From Cytophaga sp. FL35 (lineage in GTDB: Bacteria > Bacteroidota > Bacteroidia > Flavobacteriales > Flavobacteriaceae): a stretch of 57,521 nt of DNA. The notes beneath the pieces were generated by a model. That model searched no databases and was not told the origin of the DNA. It worked only from the letters and a program-made list of their open reading frames with translations. The DNA lies in the NCBI RefSeq assembly GCF_014349235.1, contig NZ_JACSOH010000028.1, forward strand, positions 1 through 57,521, written 5' to 3'. Position 1 is the stretch's first letter; every line of letters starts with the position of its first letter. Shown piece after piece: positions 17,363-24,401 of this stretch. The position numbers and the translations under genes are program-made.

Positions 17363-17447
17363 AATCTAACATTTTTAATTTATTAAACCATTTAAATCAA
17401 CCGTTTAAACCTCCAACAAAGGACGTACCAAACAAAATATCAAAACC

Positions 17448-17490
17448 TGATATATGTCATAGTTTCAGGATTTTAATGCCCCTAACTTTA
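17448..17490 (+). promoter_or_regulatory. Crp/Fnr-type site and promoter of the UspA-domain gene
   Basis: TGATATATGTCA (17448-17459) lies in the context CCTGATATATGTCATAG, nearly the same as at hemN. TAACTTTA (17483-17490) matches TAnnTTTG except for the last base and begins 29.5 bp from the palindrome centre. Confidence 0.68.
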
Positions 17491-17515
17491 CCACCTGAAA
17501 CTAGCAAGTGAATTT

Positions 17516-18430
17516 ATGAAGCAAATTTTAATACCTACGGATTTTTCACTTAATGCATGGCAAGCCATTTGCTATGCCCAAGAACTTTTTAAGGACCAAG
17601 AATGTGTTTTTCATTTGCTCAACACCTACACTCCTGCCATAGTAAGTAGTAGGTTTATGGCCCAACACAGAGAAGAAAAACTACATCAACAAGGCTCTGG
17701 CAACTATTCCGAAGCAGGACTCAAGGAGTTAGTTGAACGTATACAAAGAAACGGGCCCAACCCCAAACACTATTTTGAAACCTATTCTTCTTTTAGCCTT
17801 TTAACCGATGAGGTAAATAATTTTGTGGAGCATGAAAACATAGACCTCATCATTATGGGCATTAAGGGAATGACGGACGGAAACCATATTTATATGGGAA
17901 AAAATACGGTGAGACTCATCAAAACCATAAAAAATTGTCCCATTATAGCTGTTCCGCGGGATATCGATTTTTTTCAACCAGATGAAATCTCTTTTAGTAC
18001 GGATTTCAATATGTTCTACACCCATTCTGAATTGGAACCACTTATTGAAATGGCGCAAACCTTTAACGCCACAATAAGAATTGTTCATATTCAAGATCGT
18101 ATAAAACCGCTGACAGAAATTCAGCGCTTTAATTTAGGTATGTTACGAAAATACCTGAATGAAATTAAACACTATGTTCATACGGTTTCCGAGGTGAAAT
18201 CCTTTTCCAACACTCTAATGGCCTTTAATAAAGAGTTGGATATTCATTTATTGGCAATGCTCAATTACAGAAATAGTTATGTGGACAGCATTACCCAAGA
18301 ACCTATGGTAAACAAGAAAACTTTTGAAGCCCAAGTACCTTTAATGGTGATACCGGAAATGTCAATTTTATACAAAAACCCAAAGAAGAAAAATCAAAAT
18401 GATATAAGGACAAAACAACACGTAAACTAG
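17516..18430 (+). CDS. Universal stress protein with two UspA domains
   Basis: A 304-residue cytoplasmic protein of tandem UspA type. The first domain (about 1-145) begins KQILIPTDFSLNAWQAICYA and ends with MGIKGMTDGNHIYMGKNTVRLIKTIKNCPIIAVP, where the usual ATP-loop pattern Gly-x2-Gly-x9-Gly-Ser/Thr is only partly kept. The second (about 150-285) is more degenerate and ends FEAQVPLMVIPE. Such proteins are often induced in oxygen-limited or stressed cells. The Crp/Fnr-type site upstream puts it in the same predicted regulon as the cbb3 oxidase. A strong terminator follows directly. Confidence 0.88.
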   Translation: MKQILIPTDFSLNAWQAICYAQELFKDQECVFHLLNTYTPAIVSSRFMAQHREEKLHQQGSGNYSEAGLKELVERIQRNGPNPKHYFETYSSFSLLTDEVNNFVEHENIDLIIMGIKGMTDGNHIYMGKNTVRLIKTIKNCPIIAVPRDIDFFQPDEISFSTDFNMFYTHSELEPLIEMAQTFNATIRIVHIQDRIKPLTEIQRFNLGMLRKYLNEIKHYVHTVSEVKSFSNTLMAFNKELDIHLLAMLNYRNSYVDSITQEPMVNKKTFEAQVPLMVIPEMSILYKNPKKKNQNDIRTKQHVN

Positions 18431-18455
18431 CAACTAACAATGACTAACACGTGGG

Positions 18456-18485
18456 AGCCCCTTTTTATGGAAAGGGGCTTTTTTT
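18456..18485 (+). terminator. Rho-independent terminator after the UspA-domain gene
   Basis: AGCCCCTTT and AAAGGGGCT form a perfect 9-bp stem with a 6-base loop, followed by TTTTTT. It lies 25 bp after the stop and just before the convergent LysE-type gene. Confidence 0.9.
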
Positions 18486-18499
18486 GTTGGGATGAACAC

Positions 18500-19117
18500 T
18501 TAAATTAAATATATAAAATTGCCAATACCTACAACTCCGGTTAAGCATCCCAAAACCAAATTCATATTACCTGCAAGAGAACTTATTTTCTTTTCTAGCC
18601 TACCCGCCAAAAAAGCATATCCAGCATATAAGGTAAAGGAACCTAAGGTGGAACCAATGGAGAAAATAATAGCATTGAGAACTGAGTACGTAAAGAGTTC
18701 CATCCCTATCAATATGGAAATTGTAGTAAAGTAATAGGGTATGGCAAAGGTGTTGAGCAAAGACATTCCTATGCCGTGCAAATAAGCTTTTGACTTGTCA
18801 ATCTCCTCCCTTCCCGGTTCCTTTTTGGTTCCAAAATGCAAGCGAAAAAAGTTAAAGGATAAAACCAATAGAATTCCTGTTCCAATCTTTTGGATAAGGG
18901 TAATATGTTCGGAATTCTGCATTAAAACGTTTGATAGATAGGCACCAATATTCGCTTGGAAAAATAGAACCGTAGCAAATCCCGCAATCAAAAACAAGGC
19001 CGATTTACTTCCGCTTCTCAAACTGAATTTCACTACCGTCATATTTAGGAAGCTGGGGACAATACTTCCGCAAGCTGCTATCAAAAATCCAAATAGGATG
19101 TAGAGAAGAACATTCAT
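18500..19117 (-). CDS. LysE family transporter
   Basis: A 205-residue inner-membrane protein with about six spans and the LysE/RhtB-like pattern: an N-terminal span with small residues (FLIAACGSIVPSFLNMTVVKFSLRSG), a central charged loop (HFGTKKEPGREEIDKSK) and a re-entrant, Pro-containing segment (NTFAIPYYFTT). Members export amino acids or related small molecules; this subgroup is common in Flavobacteriaceae and has no assigned substrate that I know. The gene stands alone, converging with uspA, and is separated by 245 bp from the zinc-chaperone gene. Confidence 0.75.
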   Translation of the reverse strand: MNVLLYILFGFLIAACGSIVPSFLNMTVVKFSLRSGSKSALFLIAGFATVLFFQANIGAYLSNVLMQNSEHITLIQKIGTGILLVLSFNFFRLHFGTKKEPGREEIDKSKAYLHGIGMSLLNTFAIPYYFTTISILIGMELFTYSVLNAIIFSIGSTLGSFTLYAGYAFLAGRLEKKISSLAGNMNLVLGCLTGVVGIGNFIYLI

Positions 19118-19315
19118 AAATACTTTTACTGCAATACTACAGGTATCAAGATGGATGCATTAATCTGAAAGAAGAAAATTTGGAGTCAATAGAAATTGTA
19201 ATTAGAGGTTTTTAGTACGTCAAGAACTTGTTAATGAGGCAACATTTGGAGCAATATTAATATTATAGTCGTCTTCATGCGCCTTGTTCATATCCGCTGT
19301 ATTGTAGTAATTCCA

Positions 19316-19340
19316 TAAAAAACCGGGCATAGCCCGGTTT
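19316..19340 (-). terminator. Rho-independent terminator after the AztD-like gene
   Basis: AAACCGGGC and GCCCGGTTT form a perfect 9-bp stem around ATA. On the minus strand it is followed by TTTT (complement of 19316-19319). It lies 22 bp downstream of the AztD-like stop. Confidence 0.88.
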
Positions 19341-19362
19341 ATGATGTTAAGGATTTTAGTCC

Positions 19363-20592
19363 TTAATGCTCCAAATCATAGGCCAAGACCTTAAATTGAT
19401 AAGGAGTGATGGATAGCTCAAACTCATGTTCCACTTCCATGTCATCTAAATGATACTGAACTATTTGATTTGAAGAGGGGATTGAAATATATAAAAACCC
19501 TTCAAAATAATCGATAGTGCTTGTTACCGAACCATGACCTGAAGATTCGGTATCCATTGCCACACTTAAGGTTCCGCTGTACACTGTTTCCTTTGTATCT
19601 ACATTAATTATTACAAATTCACCCGTTTTGGCCACAACAACCACTTCCTCCCCATCTTTGGATACCATACATTTAAACAATTCGGAAGTTTCAAATATGG
19701 GAGTAATTTCCTCACTATCGATATCTACAAAATAGGCTCCCTTACTTCCCGTATACCCCACAAAAATGTCTGATTCATCCGTAGCTAACAAACTTCCGAA
19801 CCACACGTCATCCTCAAAATCGGTAGGATAATCAATAAGCTTCTGTTCGCCATCGTCCTTCACCACCAAGATACCTGTATTGGAACCAAAAATAGCGGTA
19901 TCATCGTTACCGGCACTTCCATGAATACCTGAGGTGCTTAAACTTTGCCCTTCTTCGGAAATTACCTCCCCTTGTTGATTGATGATATGAACTTTTTCTG
20001 GCAATCCGGCTCCTGCTCCTAGATTGGTGACGGCAATAGTACCATTTTCAAAAATTACCATGGCGCCATGATGTGCTGTAGTTCCTGTTGCAATCGTTTC
20101 AACGGCTGTGGAGCTATCAATAGTGTTTTCGTTGAACAGACTAAGAGTGGCATCGCCGTCATTGTAAACCGCGACCAGACCTTGCTCCGACTTAAAATGG
20201 GTAGGTTTTTGACTTTCAAAACTCACCGCAGCCAAGCCTGTTTCACCCAAATCATGACTGTGGTCACCATGATCGATTTCGCCCCCTAGATTAAACGTCT
20301 CCGTAAAATTGTGGTCTCTATGTGTAATGACCCCATATCTTCCGGATTCGGTGGCATATACACTTCCTTTGGCATGCGATGCCTCAAAGGTTTTAACCTC
20401 TTCACTAAACGGATTAATAAAGTTCAAGGTAGTTGAGTTAACATCGGAAATCAATAAGGAAACGTTCTCAAACTCCTCATGATCAAGGTCATGGTCCGCA
20501 TCAGGGTCATTTTCAATGCCATTATCATCATTGGAACATGCCCCCATTAACAAAAAGGCAATTGCCATAGGTAAAAAGCTAATTTTTTTCAT
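19363..20592 (-). CDS. AztD-like periplasmic zinc metallochaperone, lipoprotein form
   Basis: A 409-residue protein with a lipoprotein signal (MKKISFLPMAIAFLLMGAC, lipid Cys19). Just after the signal is a His/Asp-rich stretch (DADHDLDHEEF), and near residue 105 a second one (EIDHGDHSHDL). Repeating beta-propeller blades follow, for example SGRYGVITHRDHN, PTHFKSEQGLVAVYNDGD and TAHHGAMVIFENGTIAVT. This order of His-rich loops and blades matches AztD, the zinc chaperone that loads AztABC-type zinc importers. No importer gene lies nearby, so here it may act alone or serve a distant transporter. The upstream 35-bp palindrome is a likely operator for a zinc-sensing repressor. Confidence 0.78.
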   Translation of the reverse strand: MKKISFLPMAIAFLLMGACSNDDNGIENDPDADHDLDHEEFENVSLLISDVNSTTLNFINPFSEEVKTFEASHAKGSVYATESGRYGVITHRDHNFTETFNLGGEIDHGDHSHDLGETGLAAVSFESQKPTHFKSEQGLVAVYNDGDATLSLFNENTIDSSTAVETIATGTTAHHGAMVIFENGTIAVTNLGAGAGLPEKVHIINQQGEVISEEGQSLSTSGIHGSAGNDDTAIFGSNTGILVVKDDGEQKLIDYPTDFEDDVWFGSLLATDESDIFVGYTGSKGAYFVDIDSEEITPIFETSELFKCMVSKDGEEVVVVAKTGEFVIINVDTKETVYSGTLSVAMDTESSGHGSVTSTIDYFEGFLYISIPSSNQIVQYHLDDMEVEHEFELSITPYQFKVLAYDLEH

Positions 20593-20635
20593 TGGTATTT
20601 TTAGATTATTTATTGGGCGGTAAAAATAAACAAAG

Positions 20636-20670
20636 AATATTTAAATGCAACGCAGTTGCATTTAAATATT
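20636..20670. promoter_or_regulatory. Perfect 35-bp palindrome, candidate Zur-type operator
   Basis: Two 16-bp arms (AATATTTAAATGCAAC and its exact complement) surround a 3-base centre, GCA. The core ATGCAAC-GCA-GTTGCAT has the symmetry and AT-rich flanks expected of a Fur-family operator. It begins 44 bp upstream of the AztD-like start codon and overlaps the probable promoter (ATTCTTTG on the minus strand just downstream). Assignment to Zur is inference from the gene it precedes. The remaining gap to 20956 contains no gene or structure that I can support. Confidence 0.6.
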
Positions 20671-20956
20671 GAACTTAACTTGTTACAAAGCATATAGAAT
20701 CACATTATTATGCTGATTGTTAGATAGATAGAAAATATCTTTTTTCAACTTGGTTTCTGTGGTAATATCTTTATGTGAGGGAACACGCCGCAGGAAAGCA
20801 ACTGGAAATACTAGGGAAGTGTTTGCTGTGGTTTCTTAAAAACAGATAAATGCGTTGTGGGCAATTTACCAACTAAATGAAATTGTAAATACTAAAGTTA
20901 TGGAGCATTTTGTTAAAGCTCTAGTTGAACCCGGTTCTTCCCTGTTTACTGGCTTT

Positions 20957-21652
20957 TTATTTTTTGAAAGTTATTTTTCCAATGGGGATGGTTCCAGAAC
21001 CATCGGGTGCTAGGCTCATGCTGTAAAATAGATTTTGTTCTTTTAAGGTCATGGCTGCCCTTGGAGTTCCCACTGCCCCGTAGGAAAGTGTTGCTAGGAA
21101 GAATATATGCTCTTCATTGGGATTGATGGTTTTTTGCAACTCACTGGCTTTATAGAAGTTTGCATCCAAATAAGACTTCATATTGGTTAGTCCGTAATTT
21201 ATTTCTGAAAGTTTATTCAATTCGACCTTTTGTGGTGGCAAAAACAATCTTAAAAATGCCTCCGGATGCGTAAAAATCGCAAATGAGCTAGCCGGAATTT
21301 TGATGTTTAATTCTAAAGGAAGATTAGTATTATTAATTATCCGGGTCCAAAACGAGGCAAACCCATATCTCATTCCTGACGCATCAAAATATTGTTTCCC
21401 CTCCGGTTCTATCATTCCTCCCTTGGGAAAGCTGTTCTGTATAGTAATTCCGTTTCCCGTAAAAGAAGTATATGTAGTATCCGAATAAATATAGCGGTTT
21501 AAATTAGGGTCTTGAGATAGTTTTTTATTATTATGCAAAGAGGTCTCAAGCCTATATGTAAGGTCAACTACTTCTGATGTCAGATTGTTCTTTTGAGCAT
21601 AAGAGCAAATCGACATAATTGTTAAAATTGATGTAAATACTTTTCTTCCCAT
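20957..21652 (-). CDS. Secreted hypothetical protein
   Basis: A 231-residue protein with a signal peptide (MGRKVFTSILTIMSICSYAQ), so probably periplasmic or exported. The mature part is mixed alpha/beta; FASFWTRIINNTNLPLELNIKIPASSFAI resembles a strand pair of an immunoglobulin-like sandwich, but I recognise no family. The first gene of a group of unknown genes in the same orientation; dispersed-repeat fragments lie upstream. It has no visible terminator. Confidence 0.65.
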   Translation of the reverse strand: MGRKVFTSILTIMSICSYAQKNNLTSEVVDLTYRLETSLHNNKKLSQDPNLNRYIYSDTTYTSFTGNGITIQNSFPKGGMIEPEGKQYFDASGMRYGFASFWTRIINNTNLPLELNIKIPASSFAIFTHPEAFLRLFLPPQKVELNKLSEINYGLTNMKSYLDANFYKASELQKTINPNEEHIFFLATLSYGAVGTPRAAMTLKEQNLFYSMSLAPDGSGTIPIGKITFKK

Positions 21653-21790
21653 ATTTTAGTTAACCAAAAAGGAATTATAAGTTATCAATTTAGTCATTTA
21701 GGGGCAAAAGGCTACAGATACTTACCCTTTTGCCTAAAATTTCAAGAGAACAGCGAGACTGTGTTTTTATCTTCCATTTAAATTATCTTT

Positions 21791-21815
21791 TGCAGAAAAC
21801 GGGGAAGGCTACATT
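21791..21815 (+). repeat. Partial copy of the dispersed repeat (inner end only)
   Basis: GAAAACGGGGAAGGCTACAT matches the inner part of the longer copy at 22252-22330 (GAAAACAGGGAAGGCTACAT) in 19 of 20 positions and in the same orientation, but lacks the ATCC-T-run end. Confidence 0.5.
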
Positions 21816-21832
21816 TGCAATGGAAGATGGAG

Positions 21833-22180
21833 TTACTGCGACTCAAAGTCGGATGCTTTAATTTTAATGGAATCTCTTACAGGTTCGTCCAAAAGGATTT
21901 GACTTATCTCTGGCTTTTCTTTAGAATATTTAACATAGTAATAGATATCTTTTGATTTTCTATCCTTAGAACCTGCTTCTTTATAATACCATTTGTCCGT
22001 CACTTTATATTTAAATTTAATGTAGGGTATACCATTGGCCCCATACTCATCATAGATGACTCCAATTGTTAAAATACTGTCATTTAAATAATAATAATTT
22101 TTTAGTGTATTGTACCCTATAAATAAGATAACTGCTGCAACTATTGCTCTAACCGGATATTTTTCATCTAATATGCCCAT
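21833..22180 (-). CDS. Small hypothetical protein with one membrane span
   Basis: A 115-residue protein with one hydrophobic stretch near the N-terminus (about residues 10-24: VRAIVAAVILFIGYN), followed by a soluble domain rich in Tyr and Lys (GIPYIKFKYKVTDKWYYKEAGSKD). This pattern is common for small Bacteroidota proteins of unknown function. Its start codon overlaps by 13 bp the stop codon of a headless reading frame (22168-22254), which suggests it was once the second gene of a coupled pair. Confidence 0.6.
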   Translation of the reverse strand: MGILDEKYPVRAIVAAVILFIGYNTLKNYYYLNDSILTIGVIYDEYGANGIPYIKFKYKVTDKWYYKEAGSKDRKSKDIYYYVKYSKEKPEISQILLDEPVRDSIKIKASDFESQ

Positions 22181-22254
22181 TCTTTTTTAAATTGATTGTC
22201 GTCAGACTCTTCTTTTTTATTTCCCCCATTTTCGCCCTCGTACCCAATCTCATC
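22168..22254 (-). pseudogene. C-terminal remnant of a coding sequence, cut at a repeat boundary
   Basis: On the minus strand, a frame reading DEIGYEGENGGNKKEE... runs 28 codons to a TAG at 22168, overlapping the next gene's start by 13 bp as coupled genes do. It has no start codon: immediately upstream lies the AAAAAAAGGAT end of the dispersed repeat, with an in-frame stop a few codons further. Composition (Glu, Lys, Asn, Gly, ending in Lys-Lys-Glu-Trp) looks like a real hydrophilic C-terminus. I read it as the tail of a gene whose front was lost when the repeat arrived. It is short, so chance remains possible. Confidence 0.4.
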
Positions 22255-22330
22255 CTTTTTTTGAACTTTACTCTAAGTTACGATTTATGAATAATCAATT
22301 GTTGAAAACAGGGAAGGCTACATTTTTAGG
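22252..22330 (+). repeat. Dispersed repeat, copy A
   Basis: The copy begins ATCCTTTTTTTGAACTTTAC, continues through TCTAAGTTACGATTT and ends near GGGAAGGCTACAT. It shares about 60 aligned bases with copy C (40617-40685) at high identity, and is less similar to copy B (35744-35825). Sequence on the lower-coordinate side of ATCC differs in every copy, so ATCC marks a sharp boundary. Confidence 0.7.
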
Positions 22331-22372
22331 GAAGGTTACAGCAGGCATGGGGCATACATTTCGTTGCCATGG

Positions 22373-23023
22373 TTATTTTAATAATTTGTATCTTCTTATA
22401 GATATATAATGAAGCAGACTTAATGCTTTAAGACTATTAGTTTCATTCCCATATTGATTGGAAATACCATGCATGATTCCATGGCGCATCAATTCTGACT
22501 TTGGCGAACTCTTGGGATTGAATTTTTGATTGACGGGATTCTTGTCGGTAAAAATATCTAAAAGAAAATGTGTATTGTTCTTCTTTTTAATCTTATCAAA
22601 ATAAGATTTTGTAAACAACTTTCCATTTGCCAAGCCATCAGCGAGTGATAGAAATAATATTGTAGAGGCATAATACAATTGTCTGTTGTGGCAGATGAAT
22701 GCCTCTTTAATAATGTGGCTCGATTCTGAAATAATTCTTGTGAGATCACTTTCTATTTCATCAAGATTTTCATGAAATATTTCTTTAATCGTTTCCTGTG
22801 CCAATTCACTTTCACTTTGATTGAAGAGCTTTAAAATGATCAAAACCTGTTCAACGGTACATCCATTATAAATGTACCAGCCATATTCCGCAAAAAGCTG
22901 GTCATGATCTTTAAATATCATGTCCATTTCATCTGGGTATTCCCTCTTAAATCTTTTTAAAACGTCAGATAATTTAGCTAATGTTTTTTGAAGCTCCGGC
23001 GATATAATGTTATCTGATTTCAT
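22373..23023 (-). CDS. Hypothetical soluble protein
   Basis: A 216-residue, mainly helical, cytoplasmic-looking protein without signal or membrane segment. The middle part (FICHNRQLYYASTILFLSLADGLANG) and the tail (LMRHGIMHGISNQYGNETNSLKALSLLHYI) look like helices of an abortive-infection- or HEPN-like fold: RHGIMHG together with the N-terminal helices recalls Arg-x4-6-His motifs. I cannot make this assignment firm. It is preceded by 366 bp before nanA that contain a very short membrane peptide gene and repeat ends. Confidence 0.6.
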   Translation of the reverse strand: MKSDNIISPELQKTLAKLSDVLKRFKREYPDEMDMIFKDHDQLFAEYGWYIYNGCTVEQVLIILKLFNQSESELAQETIKEIFHENLDEIESDLTRIISESSHIIKEAFICHNRQLYYASTILFLSLADGLANGKLFTKSYFDKIKKKNNTHFLLDIFTDKNPVNQKFNPKSSPKSELMRHGIMHGISNQYGNETNSLKALSLLHYISIRRYKLLK

Positions 23024-23106
23024 TCTAATAAAATGGCCAATAAATGTAAACCATCATTGATTATACTTCCACTATAAGCCTAATTGATTGGTTGTAGATA
23101 ATCGTG

Positions 23107-23232
23107 CTATTGATTTTTAGAATAGATAGCAAAACCAATTAAAAAGACGACGATCAAAATTGAAATGACTATCATCAGCTTTTCCTGTTCTTTTAAAATC
23201 TCTAGGATTAAACTAAATATTTGTTCAAACAT
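23107..23232 (-). CDS. Small single-span membrane peptide (41 residues)
   Basis: An ATG frame of 41 codons: a charged amphipathic start (MFEQIFSLILEILKEQEKL), then one hydrophobic segment (MIVISILIVVFLIGFAIY) and a short SKNQ tail. The start codon immediately follows AAAAAAGGATG, the ATCC end of the dispersed repeat (23229-23247), in the same arrangement as the small gene at 35439. It may be a real peptide of toxin or regulatory type, but such short frames can be chance. The rest of the 366-bp gap up to nanA holds only the operator described at 23369. Confidence 0.4.
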   Translation of the reverse strand: MFEQIFSLILEILKEQEKLMIVISILIVVFLIGFAIYSKNQ

Positions 23233-23247
23233 CCTTTTTTGAACTTT
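23229..23247 (+). repeat. Dispersed repeat, short end copy E
   Basis: CATCCTTTTTTGAACTTTC carries only the ATCC boundary and T-run end of the dispersed repeat; beyond it the sequence diverges. Confidence 0.45.
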
Positions 23248-23368
23248 CAATAAAAGGCATCAAGATAAGCAATAATCAAACAGTGCCGAAAGAGGTTCAT
23301 TTAGGGACACATTAATTAATTTCTCATTTAAGATTTTAAAAAATCAAAATAAATTGATACATTAGCCA

Positions 23369-23386
23369 TATGTATAACATAATACA
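23369..23386 (-). promoter_or_regulatory. NanR-like operator at nanA
   Basis: On the minus strand the segment reads TGTATTATGTTATACATA, identical over 18 bases to the sites upstream of the SusC gene and the epimerase gene. It ends 3 bases before the nanA start codon, so a bound repressor would cover the transcript start or block elongation. Confidence 0.75.
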
Positions 23387-23389
23387 AAT

Positions 23390-24319
23390 ATGAAAAATTT
23401 AATAGCTGCAACTTATGCTCCTATGCATCCTAATGGAACACTTAATCTGGGTATGATAAAAGCATATGGGGAATTTTTAATATCGAATAAAGTGACTGGT
23501 GCCTTTGTAAATGGTTCTACCGGTGATTTTGTATCCCTGAGCACATCGGAGAGAATGGATTTGACCGAGGCATGGTCCGATGCAAAAGAGGATGACATCT
23601 ATGTCATAAATCATGTTGGGCACACTAATATTCGCGAGGCAAAAAATCTTGCCGCGCATTCTGTGGGTCGGGCGAATGCGATAGCGGCATTGGCCCCTTA
23701 CTATTTCAAACCCAAATCTTTAGAAAGCCTACTTGAATATTGTATGGAGGTAGCATCAGCTGCGCCGGACTTACCATTTTATTACTATCATATACCTGTT
23801 TTGACTGGAGTTAATTTTGATATAGTGACTTTTCAGAAGAAGGCGGTATCAGCAATTTCAAATTTTAGAGGGATAAAATTTACGGAAGATAATTTAACAG
23901 GTTTCGCAAGTAGTTTGGATTGCTCCAATGATAAAGTAGACATCTTTTTTGGAGTAGACGAAAAGTTTGCATCCAGTATCAAGGTTGGTGCTAAGGGCTG
24001 GGTAGGTAGTACCTATAATCATTTGGCTCCCTTATACTATGATATTTTGGCCGAACATGAAAAGGGTTCATTTGAAAATGCTGAAGAAATGCAAAAACTG
24101 GCCGTATACTTCGTGAATACTCTTGAAGAAATAGGTGGCTTCCATGGTGGGAGCAAGGGATTTATGAAGTTCTTTGGATTGGAAATGGGACCTAGTCGTT
24201 TTCCACATCGGACGTTTAGCGATGAGCAGCTAAATCAAGCTATGGATTTAATGAAAAAAGAATCTCTCTTGGATTATCTGTCGAAGCCTTTACAGCTTAG
24301 TAAAATACCTCGAAATTAA
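23390..24319 (+). CDS. nanA: N-acetylneuraminate lyase
   Basis: A 309-residue cytoplasmic aldolase of the DapA/NanA family that splits N-acetylneuraminate into N-acetylmannosamine and pyruvate. The Schiff-base lysine is Lys163 in GIKFTEDN; the catalytic tyrosine is Tyr133 in YYHIP, followed by LTGV; the carboxylate-binding motif is NGSTGDF (Ser43, Thr44). The N-terminus LIAATYAPMHPNG is characteristic of sialic-acid lyases. It is the first gene of the sialic-acid locus, with a shared operator abutting its start codon, and is followed after 82 bp by the SusC gene, which has its own operator. Confidence 0.95.
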   Translation: MKNLIAATYAPMHPNGTLNLGMIKAYGEFLISNKVTGAFVNGSTGDFVSLSTSERMDLTEAWSDAKEDDIYVINHVGHTNIREAKNLAAHSVGRANAIAALAPYYFKPKSLESLLEYCMEVASAAPDLPFYYYHIPVLTGVNFDIVTFQKKAVSAISNFRGIKFTEDNLTGFASSLDCSNDKVDIFFGVDEKFASSIKVGAKGWVGSTYNHLAPLYYDILAEHEKGSFENAEEMQKLAVYFVNTLEEIGGFHGGSKGFMKFFGLEMGPSRFPHRTFSDEQLNQAMDLMKKESLLDYLSKPLQLSKIPRN

Positions 24320-24326
24320 AATTTTT

Positions 24327-24367
24327 TAATGTATTATGTTATACATAATACATTATTTGTATATTTG
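24327..24367 (+). promoter_or_regulatory. Promoter and NanR-like operator of the SusC/SusD pair
   Basis: The operator TGTATTATGTTATACATA (24330-24347) lies inside a larger palindrome with 12-bp arms (24327-24355) around TTATA. TATATTTG (24360-24367) fits the -7 element TAnnTTTG, so the operator occupies the -33 to -12 region. Repressor binding would exclude RNA polymerase. Confidence 0.75.
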
Positions 24368-24401
24368 AGATCAATACTCTAACAATCAAACTCTAAATTT
24401 T

